Below are positions 1 to 9,669 of a DNA stretch of 48,596 nt, one piece after another. The notes under the pieces are model-generated. The model worked only from the letters and a program-made list of their open reading frames with translations, ran no database searches and had not been told where the DNA came from. Source of the DNA: Enhydrobacter sp. GTDB taxonomy: Bacteria; Pseudomonadota; Alphaproteobacteria; Reyranellales; Reyranellaceae. Position 1 is the stretch's first letter; each line of letters begins with the position of its first letter. The translations under genes were made by a program, and so were the position numbers. The stretch lies in the NCBI GenBank assembly GCA_026126105.1, contig JAHCJV010000041.1, positions 1-48,596 on the forward strand. The letters are read 5' to 3'.

Positions 1-266
1 TCCAGGAAGCCGTGACGCCTGCCGGCGCGCAGAAGGTTCGGCGCCGTGACGAGCATGCAGGTCGCGCCGATTCGTCGGCCGTCGTCTGACACGAAGAGAA
101 AGAGGCCGGGCTGGACCAGGGTCTCGCGCCAGATCTGTTCGGCGCGGGCGCGCGGCCCTGCTGCCGCGCTCACCTCGGAGACCGAGAAGAGATCGAGAAG
201 CGAGGGAAGATCGGAGTCTTGCGCGCGCCGGGCAGCAACCATGAGGCAATTGTGCTTCCTCAGCAT
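1..266 (-). CDS. GNAT-family N-acetyltransferase, C-terminally cut by the window edge
   Basis: The minus strand is open from an ATG at 266 to base 1, giving about 88 residues. The translation begins with a short leader and then a stretch typical of GNAT enzymes: RRAQDSDLPSLLDLF (helix 1), an Arg/Glu-rich helix ending in QIWRETL, then beta strands FLFVSDDGRRIGATCMLV. The acetyl-CoA-binding Q/RxxGxG/A motif would lie beyond the edge, so the family call rests on the N-terminal half only. A second in-frame ATG at 242 would remove eight residues and starts closer to the conserved part. The gene is divergent from mtnA. The acceptor substrate cannot be inferred. Confidence 0.6.
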   Translation of the reverse strand, partial: MLRKHNCLMVAARRAQDSDLPSLLDLFSVSEVSAAAGPRARAEQIWRETLVQPGLFLFVSDDGRRIGATCMLVTAPNLLRAGRRHGFL

Positions 267-301
267 TTGAATGGGGAGGCGTCTGGCCCTACTTTCCCAC
301 C

Positions 302-1396
<1,095 letters not shown>

Positions 1397-1399
1397 GGC

Positions 1400-1792
1400 G
1401 TGGCCAAGGTCCGCGCCATCCACGAGTCCGGATACGCGCGCGAGGAGGGGGACTTATATCCCGCACCTGCCCGGGTGACGGAGTGCCTGCTGCACAGCGT
1501 CACCCTGCGCGGGCCGATCCGGGAGCCGTGCTGCGGTGACGGCGCCCTGGCCAGGTTCCTCGCCGCTGCCGGGCACGAGGATGTGTCAACCGATCTTGTC
1601 GACCGCGGACGCGCGGCCACCACCGCCCAGCATCATCACGATTGGATCTCTTTAGATTTCGCGCTGCCAGGGGCGCTTCGTCCGACGTTGAGCTTCGCCC
1701 ATCGCTCCGGCGGCGAGCGCAGCGCTCACACGCAGCGCGGCCAGGCCACGCTGCCGCTCTTCGGCCCGCCCGACACCGATACAGACCACTGA
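1400..1792 (+). pseudogene. Truncated SAM-dependent methyltransferase remnant
   Basis: A 130-codon frame begins with GTG three bases after mtnA. Residues about 10-70 look like the start of a class I DNA or small-molecule methyltransferase: DLYPAPARVTECLL, then the SAM-binding motif I EPCCGDGALARFL and the acidic motif II strand STDLVDRG. After that the expected catalytic motifs (NPP/DPP type) are missing. The tail is low-complexity and ends in TLPLFGPPDTDTDH, which may be the original C terminus fused by an internal deletion. It is far shorter than the usual 180-250 residues for this group. I infer a non-functional remnant; a working mini-protein cannot be excluded. The gap to the following MFS gene is only 9 bases. 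Confidence 0.55.
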
Positions 1793-1801
1793 GCCGGTCG
1801 G

Positions 1802-2989
1802 ATGATCATCACGCCCACGGCCCGTGTGACGCTGGGCCTCGGCTTTACCCAGATCGTCGGCTGGGGCACGACGTACCTCATGCCATCGGTGCTCGGGCGG
1901 CACCTGCAGGACGATCTCGGGATCTCGTCCGAATTGGTCTTCGCCGGCATCACCGTGATGTTCGCGGTAAGCGCGGTCTGCTCGCCACGCGTCGGCAAGG
2001 TGGTCGACCGGATCGGCGCGCGCAGCCTGATGGCGACCGGCTCGGCCTTCTATGCGCTGGCGCTGGTCGGCGTCTCGATGTGCCAGGGGGCACTGAGCTA
2101 CCTCGCCTGCTGGGCGATCATGGGCGTCGCCTCGACCCTGGCGCTCAGCACACCGGCCAGCATCGCCCTCGTCCAGGTGGCCGGCTCACACGCGCGCCAG
2201 GCAATTGCCATGCTGACCATCATCGGCGGCCTCGCCTCGACCGTATTCTGGCCGCTGACCGGCGTGCTCGAAGCGGCCGTCGGCTGGCGCTCCACGCTGC
2301 TGCTGTACGCCGCGATACACCTCGGTGCCTGCCTGCCGATCCACCTGCTGATCCTGCCGCGCCGGCCGCCGGTGCAGCCGCCGGCCGTCAACAGCTCGGC
2401 CGCGAATGGCAGCGTGGCGCCCGACGACTTTGCCCGCGTCTACCTCCTGCTGTCGATCAGCCTCGCCTTCGGCGCCTTCGTCTTCACCGGGGTCCAGCTG
2501 CAGATGATCGAGATGCTGCGCGGGCTCGGTCACGCGCCTGCGCAGGCGCTGCTGCTCGCCTCGATGATCGGCCCCGCCCAGGTCAGCGTGCGCATCTTCG
2601 AGCTGGTGTTCGGTCATCGCTACTCGATCATGCGCTCGGCCGTCTTCGGCTCGCTGATGCTGCCACTCGGCCTCTCCGTCGCCCTCCTGGCCGGTGACCT
2701 CTTCGCCGGAGCGCTCTTCGTCGTGGTGACCTACGGCATGTCGAACGGGCTCAAGGCCGTGCAGCGCGCGACACTGCCGCTCGCCCTCTTCGGGCGCGCC
2801 CAGTTCGGCGCCTATATGGGCCGGTTGGCGCTGCCGCAGGGCATTGTTGCGGCCGTCTCGCCGCCGATCATGGCGGCAATCCTGAGCAAGTTCGGCACGG
2901 AAACCGCGCTATGGCTCACCCTTGGCATCGCAATCGTCTCGCTGGTCGCCATGATCCTGCTGGCCCGCCGCAGCCGGGCGGTACGCTGA
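1802..2989 (+). CDS. MFS transporter
   Basis: This 395-residue inner-membrane protein has about 12 hydrophobic segments. The first is around residues 10-30 (LGLGFTQIVGWGTTYLM) and the last pair near 350-390. The loop after the second helix carries GKVVDRIGARSL, the MFS motif A (G-x-x-x-D-R-x-G-x-R). A central cytoplasmic loop (about residues 185-215, Pro-rich) separates two six-helix halves. The family moves small solutes by proton symport or antiport; nothing here fixes the substrate. It follows the methyltransferase remnant on the same strand. It converges with the GH51 gene downstream, so a role in arabinoside uptake is possible but only guessed. Confidence 0.85.
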   Translation: MIITPTARVTLGLGFTQIVGWGTTYLMPSVLGRHLQDDLGISSELVFAGITVMFAVSAVCSPRVGKVVDRIGARSLMATGSAFYALALVGVSMCQGALSYLACWAIMGVASTLALSTPASIALVQVAGSHARQAIAMLTIIGGLASTVFWPLTGVLEAAVGWRSTLLLYAAIHLGACLPIHLLILPRRPPVQPPAVNSSAANGSVAPDDFARVYLLLSISLAFGAFVFTGVQLQMIEMLRGLGHAPAQALLLASMIGPAQVSVRIFELVFGHRYSIMRSAVFGSLMLPLGLSVALLAGDLFAGALFVVVTYGMSNGLKAVQRATLPLALFGRAQFGAYMGRLALPQGIVAAVSPPIMAAILSKFGTETALWLTLGIAIVSLVAMILLARRSRAVR

Positions 2990-2995
2990 CACGGT

Positions 2996-3009
2996 CCTTC
3001 CGCGGAAGG
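2996..3009. terminator. Short palindrome between convergent genes
   Basis: CCTTCCGCGGAAGG is a perfect 14-base palindrome in the 23-base gap between the convergent MFS and GH51 genes. It could fold as a 5-bp stem with a CGCG loop in transcripts from either side. There is no T-run, so an intrinsic terminator is only a possibility. Confidence 0.3.
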
Positions 3010-3012
3010 GCG

Positions 3013-4563
3013 TCAGGCGCCAACCGTCAACTCGATCACGTTCCAGGACGCGGGCGCCAGCGTGGCCGTGACGCGCTGGCCGTCGACCCTCACCCTGGCG
3101 AGCGGCTTCGGGCTGATCCGGTCCGGCTGCCCCTTGGTGTTGACCGCCTCGAGGTCGGGATCGCAGAGCTGCAGGGCCTGCCGCACGACGATGTCCGAAA
3201 AGCCTCCTGAGTCGACCGAAAGCGGCATCTCCTCGTCGAGGCTGCGGTTCAGCGCGAACAGGGTCAGGCGCTGCTTGTCGTCGGCGTGCACGGCGGCGAG
3301 CTTGAGATAGGGCGCCGCCGGGATGTCATAGTAGTCGTCGACCGGCCCCTGCGGGTCGTTGTAGCGCGACGAGTAGGTCGGCGAGTCGATCTCCGTGCGC
3401 ATGACCCGGCCGCGGCCCATGCGGCTGAAATGGGCGAAGGGATGGAAGATCGTCTGACGCCAGGCGGGGCCGCCGGTCTCGGTCATGATCGGCGCGATCA
3501 CGTTCACGAGCTGGGCAAGACAAGCGGCCGTCACCCGGTCGGCATGGTTCAGCAGCGAGATGCAACAGCCGCCGAAGGCCAGGGCATCCGCCATGGTGTA
3601 GATCTCCTCGAGGATCGGCGGCGCGACCGGCCAGCCCTCCTTGACCCTGTCCTCGCGCTTGCGCCGCGTGCGGTACCACACGTTCCATTCGTCGAAGCTC
3701 AGCATGATGCGCTTGGACGAACGGCGGCGGGCGGCCACCGCGTCGGCGATCGCCACGACTTCGTCGATGAAGCTGTCCATCAGGTCGACGCTGGCGAGGA
3801 AGGCCGGCGTGTCCCGGTCGTAGTTGTTGAGATAGGTATGCAGCGAGATGTACTCGACCTGGTCGAAGGTGTGCTGCAGGACGGTGTCCTCCCAGACGCC
3901 GTAGGTCGGCATCCGCCGGCCCGACGAGCCGGCCGCGGCGAGCTCGATCGAGGGATCGACCCAGCGCATCATCTTGGCCGCCTCCTGCGCGATGCGGCCA
4001 TATTCGGTCGCGGTCTTGGCTTCCATCTGCCACGGCCCGTCCATCTCGTTGCCGAGGCACCAGAACTTCACGCCATGCGGCTTGTCCCAGCCGTGCGTGC
4101 GGCGCAGCTCCGAAAGCATCGTGCCGCCAGGGTGGTTGCAGTACTCGACCATGTTGCGGGCCGCATCGCCGCCGCGAGTTCCGAGATTGACTGCCAGCAT
4201 CGGCTCGATGTCCGCGGCTCGGCACCAGTCGATGAACTCGTTGGTGCCGAACCGGTTGGTCTCGGTCGACATCCAGGCGAGGTCGAGCCGGCGCGGCCGG
4301 TCGGCGACGGGTCCGACGCCATCTTCCCAATTGTAGCCGGAGACGAAGTTGCCGCCGGGATAGCGCACGATGGTCGGCGCGAGCTCGCGCACCAGCGCGA
4401 GTACGTCCTGCCGGAAGCCCCTGGCATCGGCGGCCGGATGGCCGGGCTCGAAGATCCCGCCGTACACGCAGCGGCCGAGATGCTCGACGAAGGCGCCGAA
4501 CAGCCGCGGGTGCGTGTTGCCGATCGCGAAATCGCGATGAAGCCGGACACCGACCGTGCGCAT
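3013..4563 (-). CDS. abfA: Alpha-L-arabinofuranosidase, glycoside hydrolase family 51
   Basis: The enzyme releases terminal L-arabinofuranose from arabinan or arabinoxylan oligosaccharides by a retaining mechanism. The 516-residue protein has the normal length of bacterial GH51 intracellular enzymes and no signal peptide. The N-terminal HPRLFGAFVEHLGRCVYGG and IVRYPGGNFVSGYNWEDGVG blocks are diagnostic. The acid/base Glu173 sits in LGNEMDGPWQ and the nucleophile Glu292 in SFDEWNVWY, followed by the C-terminal beta-sandwich. The ATG at 4563 fits the family start. It implies import of arabinosides; the released arabinose could feed the sugar-oxidation cluster at 9.7-13.1 kb, although that link is inferred. 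Confidence 0.93.
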   Translation of the reverse strand: MRTVGVRLHRDFAIGNTHPRLFGAFVEHLGRCVYGGIFEPGHPAADARGFRQDVLALVRELAPTIVRYPGGNFVSGYNWEDGVGPVADRPRRLDLAWMSTETNRFGTNEFIDWCRAADIEPMLAVNLGTRGGDAARNMVEYCNHPGGTMLSELRRTHGWDKPHGVKFWCLGNEMDGPWQMEAKTATEYGRIAQEAAKMMRWVDPSIELAAAGSSGRRMPTYGVWEDTVLQHTFDQVEYISLHTYLNNYDRDTPAFLASVDLMDSFIDEVVAIADAVAARRRSSKRIMLSFDEWNVWYRTRRKREDRVKEGWPVAPPILEEIYTMADALAFGGCCISLLNHADRVTAACLAQLVNVIAPIMTETGGPAWRQTIFHPFAHFSRMGRGRVMRTEIDSPTYSSRYNDPQGPVDDYYDIPAAPYLKLAAVHADDKQRLTLFALNRSLDEEMPLSVDSGGFSDIVVRQALQLCDPDLEAVNTKGQPDRISPKPLARVRVDGQRVTATLAPASWNVIELTVGA

Positions 4564-4590
4564 GGGGCCTCTCCGTGAGCTGACGCGATT

Positions 4591-5682
4591 TCAGTCGGCA
4601 GACGAACAGAAGATTTCGGACGGCGCCCCCCGATCGGTCAATTCGCGCAGCATCTCGTCGACGGTGTCGGGTAGCCGATACTCCAAGACCTCGAAGCCGC
4701 TGTTTAGCCTATGCGACACAAACCGGCTATTGCGCAGCCACCAGCCCTGCCGTTCGGCAACGGCGAGGTGAACGAACTCGATATCAGGATTCTCAAGGCC
4801 TCCGGCGACGCGCTGGTGCTCGAAATGGACTGCAAGCTGAGATCCTGGAAGATCGAGTATCGAAACGATTCGCCCCGAGCTCCGCCACGCATCCATCACG
4901 GCCGGGATACCGCATATCTTCCACCGAACGCGCTTTCGGTCGAGGTCGTACTCGAAGTGGACGTGTCGACCGTCCTTTCCGGCCACTCCCAGATGCATGG
5001 TGATATCCGCCCCGGGATTGACGGACATAGGGTTCAGTTGCAGCCGGCCAAAAGCTTCGCGGTCAAGCGGGGTCTTGAAGAAGACCAGACTGAGCAGCGA
5101 TTCGGACAGGGCAGCATGTGCAGCTCTCTCGGTGGCTTCATTGGGAAAGAGAGGCGACTCCCGCGGGAATGCCACGGCCGATACGACGCCATCCGCGCGA
5201 ACCGAGGCGATCCCCATCCTTCCAGGAAGATTTCGCCCTGGTGCGTCGTTCAACTCGGTTAAGAGCGCTCGCGCCTCACGATCGAGTCGGTCACGGTATC
5301 CGATGAGCTCCGGCAATCCGAAATCATAGCTCAGGCGGGCGCCTACCCTGACATCCTTGAAAGGGTTTAGAGTTCGATTGAGATTGTTGACGATCTGCAA
5401 CGTCTGCTCGCTTGCAGCTTGCGCCCGGCGGCTTGCCTCGACGGCTTGGCGCGACTTCTGGACGTAGTCCACGGCGAGGTTCGAGATTCCGACAACGAAC
5501 GAGCTTGCAAGACCCAGGACTGCAAGCCGCCCCCATTTGGTGATCCGGCCGGTAACCCTGTCCTTGAAGTCGACCAACAGTGCCGCGACGCCCGACGCGG
5601 TCCCGACGGCAACGCTAAGGGCGGCCAGCGCCAACTTGACAAGGTCGAAGTTCACGAGCCGGCACGCTACCGTCGTTCGCAC
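4591..5682 (-). CDS. Membrane-anchored protein of unknown function
   Basis: I do not recognise this 363-residue protein. It opens with two hydrophobic segments (about residues 12-37, LVKLALAALSVAVGTASGVAALL, interrupted, and 50-70, LAVLGLASSFVVGISNLA), then a polar helix rich in Gln, Ala and Arg (about 72-100) that may be a coiled coil. A 260-residue soluble domain follows, with no enzyme motif I can name. The start codon is GTG at 5682, with AAGGAA immediately before it, unusually close; a GTG at 5655 is an alternative. It lies 40 bases downstream of fumC on the same strand. Base composition is somewhat less GC-rich than its neighbours, hinting at acquisition. Confidence 0.65.
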   Translation of the reverse strand: MRTTVACRLVNFDLVKLALAALSVAVGTASGVAALLVDFKDRVTGRITKWGRLAVLGLASSFVVGISNLAVDYVQKSRQAVEASRRAQAASEQTLQIVNNLNRTLNPFKDVRVGARLSYDFGLPELIGYRDRLDREARALLTELNDAPGRNLPGRMGIASVRADGVVSAVAFPRESPLFPNEATERAAHAALSESLLSLVFFKTPLDREAFGRLQLNPMSVNPGADITMHLGVAGKDGRHVHFEYDLDRKRVRWKICGIPAVMDAWRSSGRIVSILDLPGSQLAVHFEHQRVAGGLENPDIEFVHLAVAERQGWWLRNSRFVSHRLNSGFEVLEYRLPDTVDEMLRELTDRGAPSEIFCSSAD

Positions 5683-5722
5683 TTCCTTGAAAGGACGGAA
5701 TCCAACACACCGAGGCGCGCAA

Positions 5723-7123
5723 TCAGCTCGCCACGTAGGGATGCACCATCTTGGACGGATCGACGATGCGGTCGAAATCGGCTTCGGAGACGAAGCCGAG
5801 ATGCAACGCGGACTGCTTCAAGGTAAGGTCGTGCTCGGTGGCGTGATGGGCGATCTGCGAGGCCTTGTCGTAGCCAATCACCGGGGCGAGCGCGGTGACC
5901 AGCATCAGCGAGCGTTCGAGCTGGGTCCTGATCGCCTTGAGGTTCGGCTTCGTGCCCTCGATCATGAACTTGCGGAAGTTGGTGCAACCGTCGGCCAGCA
6001 GCACGATCGAGTTCATCAGGTTGAAGATGATCAGCGGCTTGTAGACGTTCATCTCGAGGAAGCCGCCGGCGCCGCCGAAGCCGACCGCCACGTCGTTGGC
6101 CATCACCTGCGCCGCCACCATGGTGAGGGCCTCGGCCTGGGTCGGATTGACCTTGCCCGGCATGATCGACGAGCCTGGCTCGTTCTCCGGCAGCAGCAGC
6201 TCGCCCAGCCCGGCGCGCGGGCCGCTGGCAATCAGCCTGATGTCGTTGGCGATCTTGTAGAGCGATACCGCGAGGGTGCGCAGCGTGCCCGAGAGGGCGA
6301 CCAGCGCATCGTGCGAGCCCTGCACGGTGAACTTGTTGGGCGCGGAGACGAACGGCAGGTCGGTCAGCTTGGCGATCTCCGCCGTCGCCGCTTCGGCGAA
6401 GCCCGGGGCCGCGTTGATGCCGGTGCCGACGGCGGTGCCGCCGAGGGCAAGCTTGTAGACATCGCCCATCGCTTGCTCGATCCGACCGATATTCTCGGCC
6501 AGCATGCCGACATAGCCGGACCATTCCTGCCCGAGCGTGATCGGCGTCGCGTCCTGGAGGTGCGTGCGGCCGATCTTGACGATGTCGGCCCACGCCCTGG
6601 CCTTCTCGTCGATCGCGTCGTGCAACGCCTTGACGGCGGGCAGGAGCTTCCAGGTCACGCCGACGGCGGCGGCGATGTACATCGCGCTCGGGAAGTTGTC
6701 GTTCGACGACTGGGACATGTTGACGTGATCGTTGGGATGCACCGGCTTCTTCGAGCCGACCGGCGTGTCGGCGAGCTGGCAGCAGCGGTTGGAGATCACC
6801 TCGTTGACGTTCATGTTGAACTGCGTCCCCGAGCCGGTCATCCAGACGTGCAGCGGGAACATGTCGTGGTGCCGGCCGGCCAGGATCTCGTCGCAGGCCT
6901 CGACGATCAGCCGGTGGCGCTGCGGGTCTAGCCGTCCGCCGGCAAGGTTGGCGTTGGCGCAGGCCTTCTTCAGCACCGCGTAGGCGCCGATCATCTCGCG
7001 CGGCATGAGATCCTTGCCGATCGAGAAATAGTGCAGCGAGCGCTGGGTCTGGGCGCCCCAGAGCTTGTCGGCCGGCACGCTCACCTCGCCCATGCTGTCG
7101 GTTTCCGTGCGGACGTCGGCCAT
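5723..7123 (-). CDS. fumC: Fumarate hydratase, class II
   Basis: FumC reversibly hydrates fumarate to L-malate in the TCA cycle as an oxygen-stable, cofactor-free homotetramer. The 466-residue protein starts at ATG 7123 (MADVRTETDSMGEVSVPADK), although the open frame extends further upstream. It shows the superfamily signature GSSIMPGKVNP at 317-327, with the flexible-loop serines 318/319, the catalytic His188 in GRTHLQDATP, and the substrate-binding TGSGTQFNMN (97-106) and SQSSNDNFPS (137-146) blocks. Aspartase and argininosuccinase share the fold, but the TQRSL and VNMSQSSNDNFP wording fits fumarase. It is transcribed divergently from the cupin gene, with 88 bases between the starts. Confidence 0.95.
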   Translation of the reverse strand: MADVRTETDSMGEVSVPADKLWGAQTQRSLHYFSIGKDLMPREMIGAYAVLKKACANANLAGGRLDPQRHRLIVEACDEILAGRHHDMFPLHVWMTGSGTQFNMNVNEVISNRCCQLADTPVGSKKPVHPNDHVNMSQSSNDNFPSAMYIAAAVGVTWKLLPAVKALHDAIDEKARAWADIVKIGRTHLQDATPITLGQEWSGYVGMLAENIGRIEQAMGDVYKLALGGTAVGTGINAAPGFAEAATAEIAKLTDLPFVSAPNKFTVQGSHDALVALSGTLRTLAVSLYKIANDIRLIASGPRAGLGELLLPENEPGSSIMPGKVNPTQAEALTMVAAQVMANDVAVGFGGAGGFLEMNVYKPLIIFNLMNSIVLLADGCTNFRKFMIEGTKPNLKAIRTQLERSLMLVTALAPVIGYDKASQIAHHATEHDLTLKQSALHLGFVSEADFDRIVDPSKMVHPYVAS

Positions 7124-7211
7124 GGGTACCTCTTGCTGATCGGTGGGCAGATCGACGCTAACAAACGCGACCGGAGCGCGAAAGGTGGCTAGGCTGCGCG
7201 AGGAGGCCAGC

Positions 7212-7607
7212 ATGATCCAATGCATCCGTCTGTGGACGGGCGACGACGCGCAATCGCACTTCGAGGAGGGCTGGATCGAGCTCGGGCCCGGAACGCACGG
7301 CGATCTGCTGACCGGCAAGATCACCGCGGCGAGCGTTTCCTTCCGGGAGACCGCGAGCGGCGGGACGTTCGACTGGCACACCGCACCGGTCCGCCAGCTC
7401 GTGATCACGCTGAGCGGCGTGCTCGATTTCGAGACGCGCGCCCGGCAACATTTCACCCTCAGGCCCGGCGTCATCCTACTGGCCGAGGACACGGCGGGCG
7501 GCGGGCACGCCTGGCGCCTCACCGACGCCGAACCTTGGCGCCGGGTCTATGTGGTGCTGGCACCCGGCGCGAGCGTGCCCTTCAGGGCGACAACGGCCGG
7601 CAGATGA
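7212..7607 (+). CDS. Small cupin-fold protein
   Basis: This 131-residue single-domain protein has a perfect AGGAGG Shine-Dalgarno at 7201-7206, five bases before ATG 7212, which decides the start over an upstream in-frame ATG at 7143. The cupin core is visible as FDWHTAPVRQLVITLSGVLDFET (conserved motif 1 region) and FTLRPGVILLAEDTAGGGHAW (motif 2 region). The usual metal-binding HxH of motif 1 appears as a single His in DWHTAP, so metal binding is uncertain. Homologues of this size are common and uncharacterised. Its stop overlaps the ATG of the following stub (ATGA). Confidence 0.7.
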   Translation: MIQCIRLWTGDDAQSHFEEGWIELGPGTHGDLLTGKITAASVSFRETASGGTFDWHTAPVRQLVITLSGVLDFETRARQHFTLRPGVILLAEDTAGGGHAWRLTDAEPWRRVYVVLAPGASVPFRATTAGR

Positions 7608-7699
7608 TCAGTGGGAAGGTCGATGTCGCGCTGGTGGGCGCCGGTATCATGAGCACGACGGCCATGACGGCGGAAGTACTGGGCCTGCGGAACGTCTGA
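7604..7699 (+). pseudogene. 31-codon stub resembling the N terminus of malate:quinone oxidoreductase
   Basis: This frame starts with ATG overlapping the cupin stop. It reads MISGKVDVALVGAGIMS and then twelve unrelated residues before TGA. K-V-D-V-A-L-V-G-A-G-I-M-S matches the FAD-binding N terminus of Mqo proteins, where a G-x-G-I-M-S-A-T motif starts the Rossmann fold. The remaining roughly 470 residues of Mqo are absent, because the alpha/beta hydrolase gene begins eight bases after the stop. I interpret it as the relic of an mqo gene removed by deletion. The assignment rests on about 17 residues, so chance similarity to another FAD protein is possible. Confidence 0.45.
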
Positions 7700-7706
7700 T
7701 CACGGC

Positions 7707-8396
7707 ATGCGTAACATTGTGCTGCTCCCCGGCTTCATGTGCGACAGCGACCTGTGGCGCGACGTGGCGCCCGGTCTTGGAAAGATCGGCGCACTTCACT
7801 ATGGCAACGTCTTCCAGGACGACACGCTGGAAGGCATGGCCGAACGGGTGCTGTCTGAAGCGCCCGACCGTTTCGTGCTGATCGGCTTCTCGATGGGCGG
7901 TTTCGTCGCGCGCGTGCTGACGCTAATGGCGCCGGACCGCGTGACCGCCGTAGCGTTCGTCGCCAGCTCGGCGCGTGAATACACCGAGGCGGAGCGTGCC
8001 CGGCGGCTGCAGGGTGCCCTGCCCGGCGACCGGCCCAGGCGCGCAAGCCCCGGCGTGGCGCTCGGCCTGCATCCCGACCGCGAACGCGATCCCGTCCTGC
8101 TCGAACGCCTGCGCGACATGCAGCGCCGGCTCGGACCGGAGGTGCGCGCCCGTCAGTCCGCCCTGATCCGCAAGGACGGTTATGCCGACCTCGAGCGCAT
8201 CGCCTGCCCCGCGCTCGTCGTCGCCTGCCGTCAGGATCGGCTGCGCAGCTTCGCGGAGACCGAACGCATGGCGAAGCATCTCCCCAACGCCCGCTTCGAG
8301 GTGATCGAGGATTGCGGCCACATGGCGCCCCTCGAGAAGCCGCACGAGCTCGCGGCACTGCTCGCCGGCTGGGTCGAGACGTCCGCTCCGGCTTGA
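7707..8396 (+). CDS. Alpha/beta-hydrolase
   Basis: This 229-residue cytosolic hydrolase has a visible triad: the nucleophile Ser62 in the elbow GFSMGG, Asp177 in CRQDRLR and His205 in CGHMAPLEKP. The N-terminal VLLPGFMCDSDLW carries the oxyanion-hole turn. Length and motif order fit small carboxylesterases or thioesterases of the MhpC/BioH-like group, with a short helical cap around residues 90-160. It follows the mqo-like stub and is followed 14 bases later by the MgtC-like gene, so the three could be cotranscribed. The substrate is unknown. Confidence 0.85.
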   Translation: MRNIVLLPGFMCDSDLWRDVAPGLGKIGALHYGNVFQDDTLEGMAERVLSEAPDRFVLIGFSMGGFVARVLTLMAPDRVTAVAFVASSAREYTEAERARRLQGALPGDRPRRASPGVALGLHPDRERDPVLLERLRDMQRRLGPEVRARQSALIRKDGYADLERIACPALVVACRQDRLRSFAETERMAKHLPNARFEVIEDCGHMAPLEKPHELAALLAGWVETSAPA

Positions 8397-8410
8397 GGTA
8401 GCATGGCATC

Positions 8411-9664
8411 ATGTGGCCGCTCGACTCACGCCTGGTGGGCTTCGCCATCGCCCTTGGAATAGGATTGCTGATCGGAGCCGACCGCGAGCGGCGCAAGAGC
8501 GCAGGGCCGGGCCGGGCCGCCGCGGGAATTCGCACTTTTTCGATCGTCGCGCTGGCCGGTGCTGCCGCTCAGGCGATCGGCGGCGACATGCTGCTCGCGG
8601 CCGTCGTCGCGGGCGTGGTGGCGCTTGCCGGCATTGCCTACTGGCGCATCGGGGCGGACGATCCGGGCCTCACCACAGAAGCCGCGCTCGTGCTGACCGC
8701 GCTGCTCGGTGCGCTGGCAATGAACGAGCCGGAAGTCGCGGCAGGCATCGGCGTCGTGGTCGCGGCCCTGCTCCATTCGCGCGAGAAGATTCACGCCTTC
8801 GTGCGATCGGCCCTCACCGAGGACGAGCTACGCGACGCGATTGTGTTTGCCGGAGCGACACTGGTGGTCCTCCCGCTGCTGCCGGACGAACCGCTCGATC
8901 CCTATGGAGTGCTCAACCTCCGACTCGTCTGGATCGTCGTGATCCTGATCATGGCAGTGAGCGCCGCGGGCTATATCGCCATCCGCCTGCTCGGCGTGCG
9001 CTTCGGTTTGCCGCTCTCGGGCTTCGCCGCCGGCTTCGTGTCGAGTTCCGCCACGATCGGCGCGATGGCGGCTCGCGTGAACCAGGCACCCGGTCTGCTG
9101 CGACCGGCCGTAGCCGGAGCCGTCCTGTCGACGGTAGCGACTGTCGTCCAGATGACCCTGCTGCTGGCCGCGACAAGCATGCCTGCCCTCGCCGTGCTCG
9201 CCGTGCCGCTGGCCTGCGCCGGAATCGTGGCCGTCCTTTACGGCGGCCTGTTCACCTTGTGGGCGCTCAAGCAGGAAGGCGGCGGCGACGAGAAGCCGGG
9301 GCGTGCCTTCAGTATCGTGACCGCCCTGATTCTCGCCGCGACGCTGGCAGTCATCCTCGTCGTCTCGGCGGCGCTGCAGGCCTGGTTGGGCGAAGCCGGC
9401 ATCGTCATCGCAGCTGGAGTGGCAGGATTTGCCGACGCCCATTCGGCTTCCGTATCGGCCGCCTCCGTGGTGGCCGCGCAGAAGATGTCCGCAGCTCAGG
9501 CCGTCTACCCCGTACTGGCAGCGCTCACGACCAACACCATCACGAAGATCGTGCTCGCCTTCACCGGCGGCAGCCGCCTCTTCGCGCTTTGCGTCGTGCC
9601 GGGGCTGCTGCTGGTCGTCGCGGCGGCCTGGGCTGGCGCCCTCCTGCTGCCGGCACAGGAGTGA
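8411..9664 (+). CDS. MgtC/SapB and DUF4010 membrane protein
   Basis: This 417-residue, very hydrophobic inner-membrane protein begins with the MgtC/SapB-type block FAIALGIGLLIGADRERRK, where the GLxxGxERE-like sequence is diagnostic. After four to five N-terminal helices it has a polar segment (about 128-145) and a second half of seven or more helices with GFAAGFVSSSATIGAMA and GFADAHSASVSA, which are typical of DUF4010. Proteins of this architecture are widespread and of unknown function; a link to divalent-metal homeostasis is inherited from MgtC and unproven. It converges with the Rid-family gene, separated by five bases. Confidence 0.85.
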   Translation: MWPLDSRLVGFAIALGIGLLIGADRERRKSAGPGRAAAGIRTFSIVALAGAAAQAIGGDMLLAAVVAGVVALAGIAYWRIGADDPGLTTEAALVLTALLGALAMNEPEVAAGIGVVVAALLHSREKIHAFVRSALTEDELRDAIVFAGATLVVLPLLPDEPLDPYGVLNLRLVWIVVILIMAVSAAGYIAIRLLGVRFGLPLSGFAAGFVSSSATIGAMAARVNQAPGLLRPAVAGAVLSTVATVVQMTLLLAATSMPALAVLAVPLACAGIVAVLYGGLFTLWALKQEGGGDEKPGRAFSIVTALILAATLAVILVVSAALQAWLGEAGIVIAAGVAGFADAHSASVSAASVVAAQKMSAAQAVYPVLAALTTNTITKIVLAFTGGSRLFALCVVPGLLLVVAAAWAGALLLPAQE

Positions 9665-9669
9665 CCGGA

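Noticed and set aside
3286..4578. 430-codon plus-strand frame over the GH51 gene
   Set aside because: It is the complement of a well-conserved GH51 gene with both catalytic Glu residues on the other strand.
7124..7522. N-terminal extension of fumarase to 599 residues
   Set aside because: Family homology starts at ATG 7123 and the extra part overlaps the divergent cupin gene.
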